Positions 1 to 5,384 of a stretch of DNA of 5,384 nucleotides are shown in pieces. The DNA comes from an uncultured Oscillibacter sp. (GTDB taxonomy: Bacteria; Bacillota; Clostridia; Oscillospirales; Oscillospiraceae). Numbering within the stretch: the first letter of the stretch is position 1; each line of letters begins with the position of its first letter. Both the position numbers and the translations under genes were made by a program. Under the pieces are notes generated by a model that saw only the letters and a program-made list of their open reading frames with translations, did no database searches and was not told the origin of the DNA. The stretch is taken from positions 1 through 5,384 of the forward strand of contig CALAAN010000110.1 of NCBI GenBank assembly GCA_937884915.1. The letters are read 5' to 3'.

Positions 1-12
1 CTCTTCCGATCT
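1..12. other. Sequencing adapter remnant (probable artefact)
   Basis: The first 12 bases, CTCTTCCGATCT, are identical to the 3' end of the common Illumina adapter. An exact 12-base match at the very first position is unlikely by chance. It suggests that the window begins at the end of an untrimmed contig, and that these bases are not genomic. Genomic sequence would then begin near base 13. This rests on recall of the adapter sequence, not on a search. Confidence 0.85.
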
Positions 13-33
13 GACGCGAAATAAATTTGAATC

Positions 34-66
34 GTAAATTCCGACGACATGCGCGTCGGAATTTAC
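34..66. repeat. Perfect 13-bp inverted repeat (hairpin)
   Basis: GTAAATTCCGACG at 34-46 is exactly reverse-complementary to 54-66, with a 7-base loop (47-53). No long T-run follows on either strand, so it is not a classical intrinsic terminator. It could be the 3'-end structure of a gene lying left of the window, or part of a dispersed palindromic element together with the structure at 72-121. Its function is unknown. Confidence 0.7.
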
Positions 67-71
67 TCTTC

Positions 72-121
72 TCGCTTCGCGCGTGTCGCAGCCGCCCTTC
101 GGGCGGCAAGGCACGAAGCGA
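72..121. repeat. Compound inverted repeat with inner GC-rich hairpin
   Basis: An outer 8-bp stem pairs 72-79 with 114-121. After one mismatch, 81-82 pairs with 111-112. Inside lies a 7-bp GC-rich hairpin (91-97 with 101-107, loop TTC). With the inverted repeat at 34-66 it makes two adjacent palindromic units in a gene-free stretch, an arrangement typical of REP-like intergenic elements. Whether copies occur elsewhere cannot be seen from one window. A role in transcript 3'-end stability is also possible. Confidence 0.5.
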
Positions 122-136
122 AGTGCATCCCCACTT

Positions 137-170
137 AAAAAAGAGGCACGGTAAACCGTGCCTCTTTTTT
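137..170 (-). terminator. Intrinsic terminator of the RNase J gene, symmetric and probably bidirectional
   Basis: A perfect 15-bp inverted repeat (137-151 with 156-170) with a 4-base loop has the form A6-GAGGCACGG-loop-CCGTGCCTC-T6. Read on the minus strand it follows the RNase J coding region directly and ends in a run of six T, the form of a Rho-independent terminator. Because the A and T runs are symmetric, it should also stop transcription arriving from the left on the plus strand. The TAA stop of RNase J (169-171) overlaps the upstream A-run, so there is essentially no 3' untranslated spacer. Confidence 0.93.
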
Positions 171-1830
171 AAAGTTTTGTTATGACTGGCAGCACCATCG
201 GGCTTCTCTTCGTCGCCTTGAAGAGGTAGTTGCTCACCGCGCTGCGGATCGCGCCCTTGAGCTCGTTCAGGTCGCGCCCGCGCTTGCCGCGGCAGGCCTC
301 CGCCGTGGACATCGTAAGGTTCCGCAAATCTTGCAGCAACTCCTCTGAATCCTTGACGTAGATAAAGCCGCGCGTGATGATCTCCGGCTCGGCGAGAAGG
401 TCGCCGTTCTGCGCGGAGATCGGCAGCACGACGACGACCATACCGTCCTCTGCCAGATGCTTGCGGTCACGCAGCACCACCGCGCCGACGTCGCCGACGC
501 CGTAGCCGTCGACAAACACTTCGCCCGCGGGCGCGTAGCCGGGCACGCACTTCATCGAGCGCGCGCCGATCTCGACGGCGTCGCCGTTGTCGCAGATCAC
601 AATGTTCTTGCGGTCCATGCCCATCTGGAGGGCCAGGTCCTTGTGCAGCTGAAGCATACGCTGCTCGCCGTGCACGGGGATGAAGTACTTAGGCTTTGTC
701 AGCGCGTGGATGATCTTGAGCTCTTCCTGGCATGCGTGGCCCGAGACGTGCAGCATATCCGCGCGGTCGTAGATGACCTCAACGCCCTTGCGGAACAGCT
801 CGTTGATGACGCGCGAAACGGTATTTTCGTTGCCGGGGATGGCGCTTGCCGAGATGATGACACGGTCGCCGGGGCCGACCTCGATCTGCTTGTGCTGTGA
901 GAACGCCATGCGGTACAGGGCGGACATCTCCTCGCCCTGCGAGCCGGTGGTGACGATGACCTGCTTTTCAAGCGGCATGGACTTGATCTTGTTGATGTCG
1001 ACCACGGTGTTTTTCGGCGGCTTCATGTAGCCTAGATCCATGGCGACCTTTGTGACGTTTTCCATGCTGCGGCCCGTGACGGCGACCTTGCGCCCGCACT
1101 CCGCCGCGGCGTCCATGATCTGCTGGATGCGGTGGACGTTCGAGGCGAACGTCGTGACGATGATGCGCTGCTTGCAGCCCTGGAACAGGCGGTTGAAGGT
1201 GCGGCCCACCGTGCGCTCACTCATCGTGTAGCCCGGGCGCTCGACGTTCGTCGAATCCGCCAGCAGCGCCAGAACGCCCTGCTTGCCGAGTTCGCCAAAG
1301 CGGGCAAGGTCGATGACCTCGCCGTCGATGGGCGTCGAGTCGATCTTGAAGTCGCCCGTGTGAACGACGGTGCCGAGTCCCGTGTGGATGGCGAACGCGA
1401 CAGAGTCCGCGATGGAGTGGTTCACGTGAATGAACTCCACGCTGAACTTGCCGGCCTTGACGGTCATGCCGCTTTCCACCGTGACGATCTTCGTCGATTT
1501 GAGCAGGCCGTGCTCTTCGAGCTTCAATCGGATAAGGCCTGCGGTCAGGCGCGTGCAGTAGATGGGAATATTCACCTTTTTGAGGATGTAGGGCACGGCG
1601 CCGATGTGGTCCTCGTGCCCGTGGGTGATGAACATGCCGCGGATGCGGTTCTTGTGCTTGACAAGATAGCTCACGTCGGGGATGACGCAGTCGATGCCGT
1701 ACATGTCGTCGCCGGGGAAGGCCATGCCGCAGTCGACCACGATGATCTCGCCGCCGTATTCGTAAACGGTCATATTCTTGCCAATCTCATTGAGACCGCC
1801 GAGAGGGATGATTTTTAACTGTTCAGCCAA
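169..1830 (-). CDS. rnjA: Ribonuclease J (metallo-beta-lactamase / beta-CASP RNase)
   Basis: This encodes a complete 553-residue RNase J, close in length to B. subtilis RNase J1 (about 555). The family has 5'-3' exonuclease and endonuclease activity in mRNA turnover and rRNA maturation in the cytoplasm, using two zinc ions. Visible are the metallo-beta-lactamase motif HGHEDHIG (residues 70-77; H70, H72, D74, H75), the later metal ligands H138 (in VNHSI) and D160 (in HTGDFKID), and the beta-CASP region with TTFASNVHR (227-235), ISASAIPGNE (327-336), SGHA (363-366) and PVHGE (386-390). A C-terminal domain runs from about 450 to 553. The start is TTG: no in-frame ATG, GTG or TTG lies between it and the Shine-Dalgarno sequence, and the next Met is residue 20, inside the conserved fold. 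It is transcribed divergently from gdpP and ends in its own terminator. No key residue is missing. The paralogue label (A or B) is uncertain; one-copy clostridia simply call it rnj. Confidence 0.97.
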   Translation of the reverse strand: MAEQLKIIPLGGLNEIGKNMTVYEYGGEIIVVDCGMAFPGDDMYGIDCVIPDVSYLVKHKNRIRGMFITHGHEDHIGAVPYILKKVNIPIYCTRLTAGLIRLKLEEHGLLKSTKIVTVESGMTVKAGKFSVEFIHVNHSIADSVAFAIHTGLGTVVHTGDFKIDSTPIDGEVIDLARFGELGKQGVLALLADSTNVERPGYTMSERTVGRTFNRLFQGCKQRIIVTTFASNVHRIQQIMDAAAECGRKVAVTGRSMENVTKVAMDLGYMKPPKNTVVDINKIKSMPLEKQVIVTTGSQGEEMSALYRMAFSQHKQIEVGPGDRVIISASAIPGNENTVSRVINELFRKGVEVIYDRADMLHVSGHACQEELKIIHALTKPKYFIPVHGEQRMLQLHKDLALQMGMDRKNIVICDNGDAVEIGARSMKCVPGYAPAGEVFVDGYGVGDVGAVVLRDRKHLAEDGMVVVVLPISAQNGDLLAEPEIITRGFIYVKDSEELLQDLRNLTMSTAEACRGKRGRDLNELKGAIRSAVSNYLFKATKRSPMVLPVITKL

Positions 1831-1841
1831 TGCTGGATCAA

Positions 1842-1848
1842 CTCCTTT
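1842..1848 (-). promoter_or_regulatory. Ribosome binding site of RNase J, supporting a TTG start
   Basis: On the minus strand AAAGGAG lies 11 bases before the TTG codon at 1830-1828. No other start codon in frame fits this site, so it settles the non-ATG start. The spacing is slightly long. A TGA in another frame (1840-1838) lies between this site and the start. Confidence 0.75.
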
Positions 1849-1934
1849 TGATTCGTTCGTTGCAAAAACGATAGATTTGTTTTGATTTTGTCATGTGCGT
1901 CCGGACCAAAAAGCGCAAAGCATTGGAGACGTCC

Positions 1935-1972
1935 GTGCTCTCACTTCGCCCTGCTTCACGAAGCGATCGCAC
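1935..1972 (-). promoter_or_regulatory. Possible hairpin in the RNase J leader
   Basis: The segment 1935-1938 can pair with 1969-1972 (GTGC/GCAC), and 1944-1948 with 1959-1963 (CTTCG/CGAAG), separated by a 5x5 internal loop and closed by a 10-base loop. It would lie about 105 nt before the RNase J start in a transcript from the upstream promoters. It is imperfect and could be chance in GC-rich DNA. I recognise no known riboswitch or protein-binding leader here. Confidence 0.25.
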
Positions 1973-2011
1973 CTGCGGCGCCTTTTGGATCTCTATGGAC
2001 TTTCTATGAAA

Positions 2012-2026
2012 ACCGCAAAATGCGGT
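2012..2026 (-). promoter_or_regulatory. Small hairpin with short T-run in the RNase J leader (possible attenuator)
   Basis: ACCGCA (2012-2017) and TGCGGT (2021-2026) form a perfect 6-bp stem with a 3-base loop. On the minus strand it is followed by TTTTC, giving a weak terminator-like look inside the RNase J leader. The stem is short and the T-run is only four, so any termination would be inefficient. Confidence 0.3.
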
Positions 2027-2031
2027 CAAAA

Positions 2032-2090
2032 CCCGTTGCCGCGGAGGCTCTTGCGCGCATTTTTCCCGCGCGGCCATCCGCTGTTACGGG
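2032..2090 (-). promoter_or_regulatory. Long imperfect hairpin at the predicted 5' end of the RNase J transcript
   Basis: The pairing blocks are 2032-2036 with 2086-2090 (CCCGT/ACGGG), 2041-2045 with 2077-2081 (GCGGA/TCCGC), 2046-2048 with 2073-2075 (GGC/GCC) and 2053-2057 with 2067-2071 (GCGCG/CGCGC). A 4x4 internal loop, a bulge and an uneven loop separate them. The downstream extended -10 box (2093-2101) would place the minus-strand start site near 2086, that is, at the base of this stem. A 5'-terminal stem is known to hinder 5'-3' decay by RNase J in general; its use here is inference. Confidence 0.45.
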
Positions 2091-2092
2091 AT

Positions 2093-2101
2093 AGTATAGC
2101 A
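2093..2101 (-). promoter_or_regulatory. Extended -10 promoter toward RNase J (downstream copy)
   Basis: On the minus strand the box reads TGCTATACT: an extended TG motif plus a -10 hexamer with 5 of 6 consensus bases. No good -35 lies 16-18 bases upstream, as is tolerated in extended -10 promoters. The expected start site is near 2086, giving an RNase J leader of about 255 nt. Confidence 0.5.
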
Positions 2102-2115
2102 CGTTTTCCACCAAA

Positions 2116-2124
2116 AGTATACCA
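2116..2124 (-). promoter_or_regulatory. Extended -10 promoter toward RNase J (upstream copy)
   Basis: On the minus strand the box reads TGGTATACT, again an extended -10 with TATACT, 23 bases upstream of the second copy. No convincing -35 is visible at 16-18 bases. The expected start is near 2109. The two boxes look like tandem sigma-A promoters for the RNase J gene, since no other minus-strand gene intervenes. Confidence 0.5.
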
Positions 2125-2160
2125 CATTTTTTGTCGACGCCGAAAAATAAAATATTGATA

Positions 2161-2190
2161 TTGTATCCGCCCGCCCCGCCGTGCTATAAT
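2161..2190 (+). promoter_or_regulatory. Extended -10 promoter for the gdpP-rplI-dnaB unit
   Basis: TGCTATAAT (2182-2190) is a perfect sigma-A -10 hexamer with the extended TG motif. TTGTAT at 2161-2166 gives an 18-base spacer and could act as a weak -35 (TTG conserved). A better-looking TTGATA at 2155-2160 is too far away (24 bases). The start site would be near 2197, leaving a leader of about 58 nt before gdpP that contains a small GCGG-TTTG-CCGC hairpin (2207-2218). Confidence 0.7.
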
Positions 2191-2237
2191 GAAATGGATT
2201 ATTCCCGCGGTTTGCCGCAGTAATGTCGATCATAAAC

Positions 2238-2244
2238 GGGAGGG
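2238..2244 (+). promoter_or_regulatory. Ribosome binding site of gdpP, deciding its start
   Basis: GGGAGGG lies 10 bases before the ATG at 2255. The in-frame upstream ATG at 2189 has no such site and overlaps the -10 box, so the start at 2255 is preferred. Confidence 0.8.
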
Positions 2245-2254
2245 CAGCTTCATT

Positions 2255-4246
2255 ATGCGGAACAAAAAGATCAGCAAACTGGTAGACCCCAGCTTCCGGC
2301 TCTACTTTCTTGTCGGCTTTCTCTTTGCCGCCGTCACGGTGCGCGTGAGCATCCCGCTCGCGATCTGCGAGGCTGCGGCGATGGCGTTTCTCTGGTGGTA
2401 CTTCCGCCACACGGCGCAGAAGCGCCGCGAGGGCATCCGCCAGTACATCGACGATGTGACCGACGACATGACCACCGCCGACAAGGCCTCGATGCTCTCG
2501 GCCCCGTTCGCGATGATGGTCTTCCGCCCCGACACGCAGGAGATCTTATGGAGCAACGACAGTTTCATGCAGCTCACCGGCGTGCGCGAGGATATCTTTG
2601 ACAACCGCATCGACGATATTCTGCCCGACTTCCCGACCCACTGGCTGCTCGAGGGCAAGAGCGAGTGTCCCGAAACCGTGATGATCGGCGAGCGCCACTT
2701 CCGCGTGTTTGGCAATCTGAGCCATCCCTCCGCCCGCCACGGCCGGCAGGGCCTGCTTGCAACGACCTACTGGACGGACGTGACCGAACAGGACTCGCTG
2801 CGCGAGGAGAACGAGAGCCGCCGCCCCATCGTCTCGGTCATCGTGATCGACAACTACGAAGAGCTGATGAAGGCCGGCAGTGAGGCGTCGCGCAGCGCGG
2901 TGCTCGCCGCCATCGACGAAAAGATCAGCGCGTGGCTCAAGGATTCGCACAGCCTGCTGCGCAAATTCGACCGCAACCGCTATGTGCTCGTCACGACCGA
3001 GCAGGAGTATCAGAAGCTGCTCGAGGGGAAATTCTCCGTCCTCGACGCGGTGCGAAGCGTCGTCACCGAGGACGGCGTCGCCGCGACGCTCTCGATTGGC
3101 GTGGGCAAGGACGTGGACGACTACGAAACGCTCTATCAGAACGCCATGCTCTCGATCGAAATGGCGCTCTCGCGCGGCGGCGATCAGGTCGTCGTGCGCA
3201 ACCGCCTCGACTTTGAATTTTACGGCGGCAAAGCCAAGTCCCCCGAAAAGCGCACGAAGGTCAAATCCCGCGTGATGGCCAACGCCCTCGGCGAGCTCAT
3301 CTCCGACGCGGGCCAGATCTTCGTCATGGGCCACGCGCACGCGGACATGGACGTGGTCGGCGCGGCGGCGGGCATCTGCTGCATCGCGCGCAAGCGCGGC
3401 AAAAAGGCGCAGATCGTCATCGACATGGAGGACAACGTCGCAAAGCCGCTGCTCGCCAAGCTCGCAGCCCTGCCGGAATACAAGGACGCCTTTATCTCCG
3501 GCAACGACGCGTTCATCTCTGCCCAGCCGGGCGCGCTGCTTGTCGTCGTGGACACGAACCGCCCCGACCTTGTCGAATCCGAGCAGCTGCTCGACGCATG
3601 CAACCGCGTGGCGGTCATCGACCACCACAGACGGGCCGCAAATTACATTGAATCCGCCGCGCTCAACTTCCACGAGCCCTACGCCTCGAGCGCTTCCGAG
3701 CTTGTGACGGAGCTTTTGCAATACCTTGCCGACCCGACCGATCTACTTCGCGCGGAATCCGAGGCGCTGCTCGCGGGCATCGTGCTCGACACGAAGAACT
3801 TCACAATGCGCACCGGCGGGCGCACGTTTGAGGCCGCCGCGTTCTTGCGCCGCGCAGGCGCGGACACGTCGGGCGTACAGCGCCTCTTCCAGAGCGATTT
3901 GGCCGGCATGATCGAGCGCTACGACATCATCCGCCACGCCGAGCTCGTGCACGGCGACATCGCCGTGGCCGCGGTCGAAAAGGAGATCGACCGCGTGACC
4001 GCCGCCAAGGCGGCCGACGAGCTTTTGACGCTCTCGGGCATCCATGCCTCGGTCGTGCTTTACAAGCACGGCACGGGCGTGAACCTGTCCGCGCGCTCGC
4101 TCGGCGAGATCAACGTGCAGTTCATCATGGAAAAGCTCGGCGGCGGCGGCAACTCGACCACCGCGGGCGGCCAGGTAAACGACGCCACCGTGGACGAGGT
4201 GCGCGAACGTCTGCTCGCCGCCATCGACGAATATATGGAAGAGTGA
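2255..4246 (+). CDS. gdpP: c-di-AMP phosphodiesterase GdpP (membrane-bound DHH/DHHA1 protein, YybT family)
   Basis: This 663-residue membrane protein has the full GdpP architecture. Two transmembrane segments lie at about 14-30 and 33-50. A degenerate PAS domain spans about 80-180 (heme-binding in studied homologues). A degenerate GGDEF domain spans about 190-318, ending in the typical LSRGGDQVVVR. The DHH domain covers about 340-515 and DHHA1 about 560-660. DHH metal ligands are present: H360, D364 and D366 in GHAHADMD, D433 in VVDTN, D456-H457-H458, and D512 in DTKNFTMRTG. The family hydrolyses cyclic di-AMP to pApA, setting osmotic, potassium and cell-wall balance. The glycine motif of DHHA1 reads GGGGN (629-633), where the family usually has GGGGH. 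The start at 2255 is chosen for its ribosome binding site; an in-frame ATG at 2189 would add 22 unlikely residues and lies in the promoter. It is first in a unit with rplI and dnaB, the order seen in B. subtilis. Confidence 0.95.
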   Translation: MRNKKISKLVDPSFRLYFLVGFLFAAVTVRVSIPLAICEAAAMAFLWWYFRHTAQKRREGIRQYIDDVTDDMTTADKASMLSAPFAMMVFRPDTQEILWSNDSFMQLTGVREDIFDNRIDDILPDFPTHWLLEGKSECPETVMIGERHFRVFGNLSHPSARHGRQGLLATTYWTDVTEQDSLREENESRRPIVSVIVIDNYEELMKAGSEASRSAVLAAIDEKISAWLKDSHSLLRKFDRNRYVLVTTEQEYQKLLEGKFSVLDAVRSVVTEDGVAATLSIGVGKDVDDYETLYQNAMLSIEMALSRGGDQVVVRNRLDFEFYGGKAKSPEKRTKVKSRVMANALGELISDAGQIFVMGHAHADMDVVGAAAGICCIARKRGKKAQIVIDMEDNVAKPLLAKLAALPEYKDAFISGNDAFISAQPGALLVVVDTNRPDLVESEQLLDACNRVAVIDHHRRAANYIESAALNFHEPYASSASELVTELLQYLADPTDLLRAESEALLAGIVLDTKNFTMRTGGRTFEAAAFLRRAGADTSGVQRLFQSDLAGMIERYDIIRHAELVHGDIAVAAVEKEIDRVTAAKAADELLTLSGIHASVVLYKHGTGVNLSARSLGEINVQFIMEKLGGGGNSTTAGGQVNDATVDEVRERLLAAIDEYMEE

Positions 4247-4277
4247 CGCTCTTCCCCCACAATGTAAACTACCCCAC

Positions 4278-4284
4278 AAGGAGG
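4278..4284 (+). promoter_or_regulatory. Strong ribosome binding site of rplI
   Basis: AAGGAGG lies 8 bases before the ATG of rplI, a near-ideal site that fits a highly expressed ribosomal protein. The 46-base gap after gdpP shows no terminator or clear promoter, so rplI is probably co-transcribed with gdpP. Confidence 0.88.
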
Positions 4285-4292
4285 AAACAGAT

Positions 4293-4739
4293 ATGAAAGT
4301 CATTTTAACGCAGGATGTGAGAGGTCAGGGCAAAAAGGGCCAGCTCATCGACGCAGCCGAGGGCTACGCGAGAAACTTCCTGCTGCCCCGCAAGCTCGCC
4401 GTGCTCGCCACGGCTGACGCCATCAACACCATGAACTTAAAGGAAAAGGCCCGCCGCGCCGAGGAGGCCGCGAACCGTCAGGCCGCCGTCGAAATGGGCG
4501 GCAAGCTCAAGAACGTGACCGTCAAGCTCACAGCCAAGGGCGGCAAGGAGGGCAAGCTCTTCGGCGCCATCACGAGCAAGGAAATTTCCGAGGGCCTCGC
4601 GAGCCAGTACCAGCTCGACGTGCCCAAGCAGAAGATCGTGCTCGACGAGCCCATCAAGGCCTTCGGCACCTACGAGGTCAAGGCCAAGCTCGGCTATGAA
4701 GTGAGCGCCAAGTTCTCTGTCAGCGTGAGCGAGGAGTAA
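4293..4739 (+). CDS. rplI: 50S ribosomal protein L9 (bL9)
   Basis: This is a complete 148-residue L9, the usual length (B. subtilis about 149). L9 binds 23S rRNA near the base of the L1 stalk and helps keep reading frame and translational fidelity. The N-terminal rRNA-binding domain (about 1-40) opens with MKVILTQDV and carries the family signature around GKKGQLIDAAEGYARNFLLP (13-32). A long charged, alanine-rich connecting helix covers about 41-75. The C-terminal domain (about 78-148) includes GKLFGAIT (87-94). The start is fixed by the conserved N-terminus and the strong ribosome binding site. It sits between gdpP and dnaB, a conserved Firmicutes arrangement. Nothing unusual is seen. Confidence 0.98.
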   Translation: MKVILTQDVRGQGKKGQLIDAAEGYARNFLLPRKLAVLATADAINTMNLKEKARRAEEAANRQAAVEMGGKLKNVTVKLTAKGGKEGKLFGAITSKEISEGLASQYQLDVPKQKIVLDEPIKAFGTYEVKAKLGYEVSAKFSVSVSEE

Positions 4740-4757
4740 GGCGCAAGATTACGCAAT

Positions 4758-4764
4758 AAGGAGG
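4758..4764 (+). promoter_or_regulatory. Strong ribosome binding site of dnaB, supporting a GTG start
   Basis: AAGGAGG lies 7 bases before the GTG at 4772. The first Met codon downstream in frame (residue 9) is inside the conserved MPHSLEAEQSVLG segment and lacks a site of its own at the right distance, so GTG is preferred. Confidence 0.85.
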
Positions 4765-4771
4765 TCTTCTC

Positions 4772-5384
4772 GTGGAAGATATCTTCTACCGGCAGATGCC
4801 TCATTCGCTCGAAGCCGAGCAGTCGGTGCTCGGCTCGATGCTCATCGACGCAAACTGCGTCAAGGACGTGATGGAGCAGCTCCGCCCCGATGATTTCTAC
4901 TTAAAGCAGAACCGCGAGATCTTCGAGACGATCTACTCCATGTTCGTCTACTCCAAGCCCATCGACGGCGTGACCGTCGCGGGTGAGATGGAGAAAAACG
5001 GCACCTACGAGGAAAGCACGACGCGCCCGTACCTCGCCCAGCTGATGGACGTGACGCCCACGAGCGCGAACGTGATGGAATACGTCGGCATCGTACGCGA
5101 CAAGGCGTTGCTGCGCGCGCTCTACACCGTGGCGGGGGAAATTTCCACCATGGTGCAGGACGGCACGGGCGGCGCGTCCAGCGTGCTCGACGCGGCGGAG
5201 CAGAAAATTTACGCCGTGCGCCGCGGGCGCAGCGCGCAGAGCATGGCGAGCATCGGCGTTGTTTTGCAGGGCGTTCTCGACCATTTGAGCGAGCTGAGCG
5301 CCAACGGCGGCAAGACGCTGCCGGGCCTCCCCACGGGCTTTGGCGTGCTGGATGACAAGATGAACGGCCTCAACAAATCGGACC
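4772..5384 (+). CDS. dnaB: Replicative DNA helicase DnaB, N-terminal part (cut by window end)
   Basis: The open frame runs uninterrupted from GTG to the window edge, giving 204 residues of a protein usually near 440-450. DnaB is the hexameric, ATP-driven helicase that unwinds DNA at the replication fork (named DnaC in B. subtilis). It begins VEDIFYRQMPHSLEAEQSVLGSMLID in overlapping form: the PHSLEAEQSVLGSML segment (10-24) is the hallmark of the N-terminal, primase-interacting domain, which continues to about 110. A helical linker region follows. GLPTGFGVLDDKMNGLNKSD (185-204) is the entry to the RecA-like ATPase domain. The Walker A motif lies beyond the edge, so catalytic residues cannot be checked. 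The gap of 32 bases after rplI and the lack of a terminator indicate co-transcription. The truncation is only the window boundary; no frameshift is seen. Confidence 0.96.
   Translation, partial: MEDIFYRQMPHSLEAEQSVLGSMLIDANCVKDVMEQLRPDDFYLKQNREIFETIYSMFVYSKPIDGVTVAGEMEKNGTYEESTTRPYLAQLMDVTPTSANVMEYVGIVRDKALLRALYTVAGEISTMVQDGTGGASSVLDAAEQKIYAVRRGRSAQSMASIGVVLQGVLDHLSELSANGGKTLPGLPTGFGVLDDKMNGLNKSD

Noticed and set aside
1132..1818. A 228-codon plus-strand open frame opposite the RNase J gene.
   Set aside because: It is antisense to the conserved RNase J coding region with low-complexity Val/Asp/Ala/His composition and no ribosome binding site, so it is a shadow frame.
1899..1906. An 8-base palindrome GTCCGGAC in the RNase J leader, considered as an operator.
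   Set aside because: Eight-base palindromes are expected by chance in GC-rich DNA, and no second copy or longer dyad surrounds it.
1851..1910. A possible promoter close to the RNase J start (ATGACA followed by TCTATC on the minus strand).
   Set aside because: The spacing is about 13 bases and the -10 is poor (about 3 of 6), far weaker than the two extended -10 boxes further upstream.
1838..2077. A 79-codon minus-strand open frame directly upstream of RNase J, with its TGA between the RNase J ribosome binding site and start.
   Set aside because: It has no ribosome binding site, its ATG lies inside the predicted 5' hairpin, and the peptide is arginine/serine-rich with no recognisable family. 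The overlap with the RNase J translation start is suggestive of coupling, but without conservation data it is better read as non-coding leader.
2546..3721. A 391-codon open frame on the minus strand opposite gdpP.
   Set aside because: It lies wholly antisense to a clearly recognised gdpP, is very rich in Val, Ala, Arg, Asp and His as expected from the reverse complement of GC-rich codons, and resembles no family.
4245..4256. GACGCTCTTCC just after the gdpP stop resembles another part of the Illumina adapter.
   Set aside because: The match breaks after 11 bases, the surrounding sequence is continuous with the normal gdpP-rplI junction, and there is no sign of an assembly join, so it is taken as coincidence.
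4901..5284. A 127-codon minus-strand open frame at the right end.
   Set aside because: It is antisense to dnaB, whose N-terminal domain is unmistakable in the other strand. It shows the same shadow-frame composition.

Overview
The window is a stretch of ordinary bacterial core genome, GC-rich with strong G/C preference at third codon positions. It most likely comes from a Gram-positive member of class Clostridia, perhaps Oscillospiraceae/Ruminococcaceae. The basis is the order gdpP-rplI-dnaB, which is characteristic of Firmicutes, a Firmicutes-type RNase J, strong AAGGAGG ribosome binding sites, and mixed ATG/GTG/TTG starts. The family-level guess is inference. The first 12 bases match the 3' end of the common Illumina adapter, so the window probably begins at the raw end of an assembled contig.

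Layout. Positions 1-136 hold no gene: adapter remnant, a perfect 13-bp inverted repeat (34-66) and a compound stem around a GC-rich hairpin (72-121). A perfect, bidirectional-looking intrinsic terminator (137-170) ends the minus-strand RNase J gene (169-1830, TTG start). A divergent, gene-free region of about 420 bases (1831-2254) follows. It holds two tandem extended -10 promoters reading left toward RNase J, a roughly 255-nt RNase J leader with several possible hairpins, and an extended -10 promoter reading right. On the plus strand come gdpP (2255-4246, c-di-AMP phosphodiesterase), rplI (4293-4739, ribosomal protein L9) and the 5' part of dnaB (4772 to the window end, replicative helicase). 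They are closely spaced and in one direction, as in an operon.

How the genes relate. gdpP-rplI-dnaB joins c-di-AMP turnover, ribosome function and chromosome replication in a conserved transcription unit. RNase J, the 5'-3' exonuclease/endonuclease for mRNA decay and rRNA processing, is transcribed away from it. The most interesting point is that the inferred RNase J transcript would start at the base of a long imperfect hairpin, a structure that could shield the mRNA from the enzyme it encodes. I found no new biological system, mobile element, CRISPR array or RNA gene.
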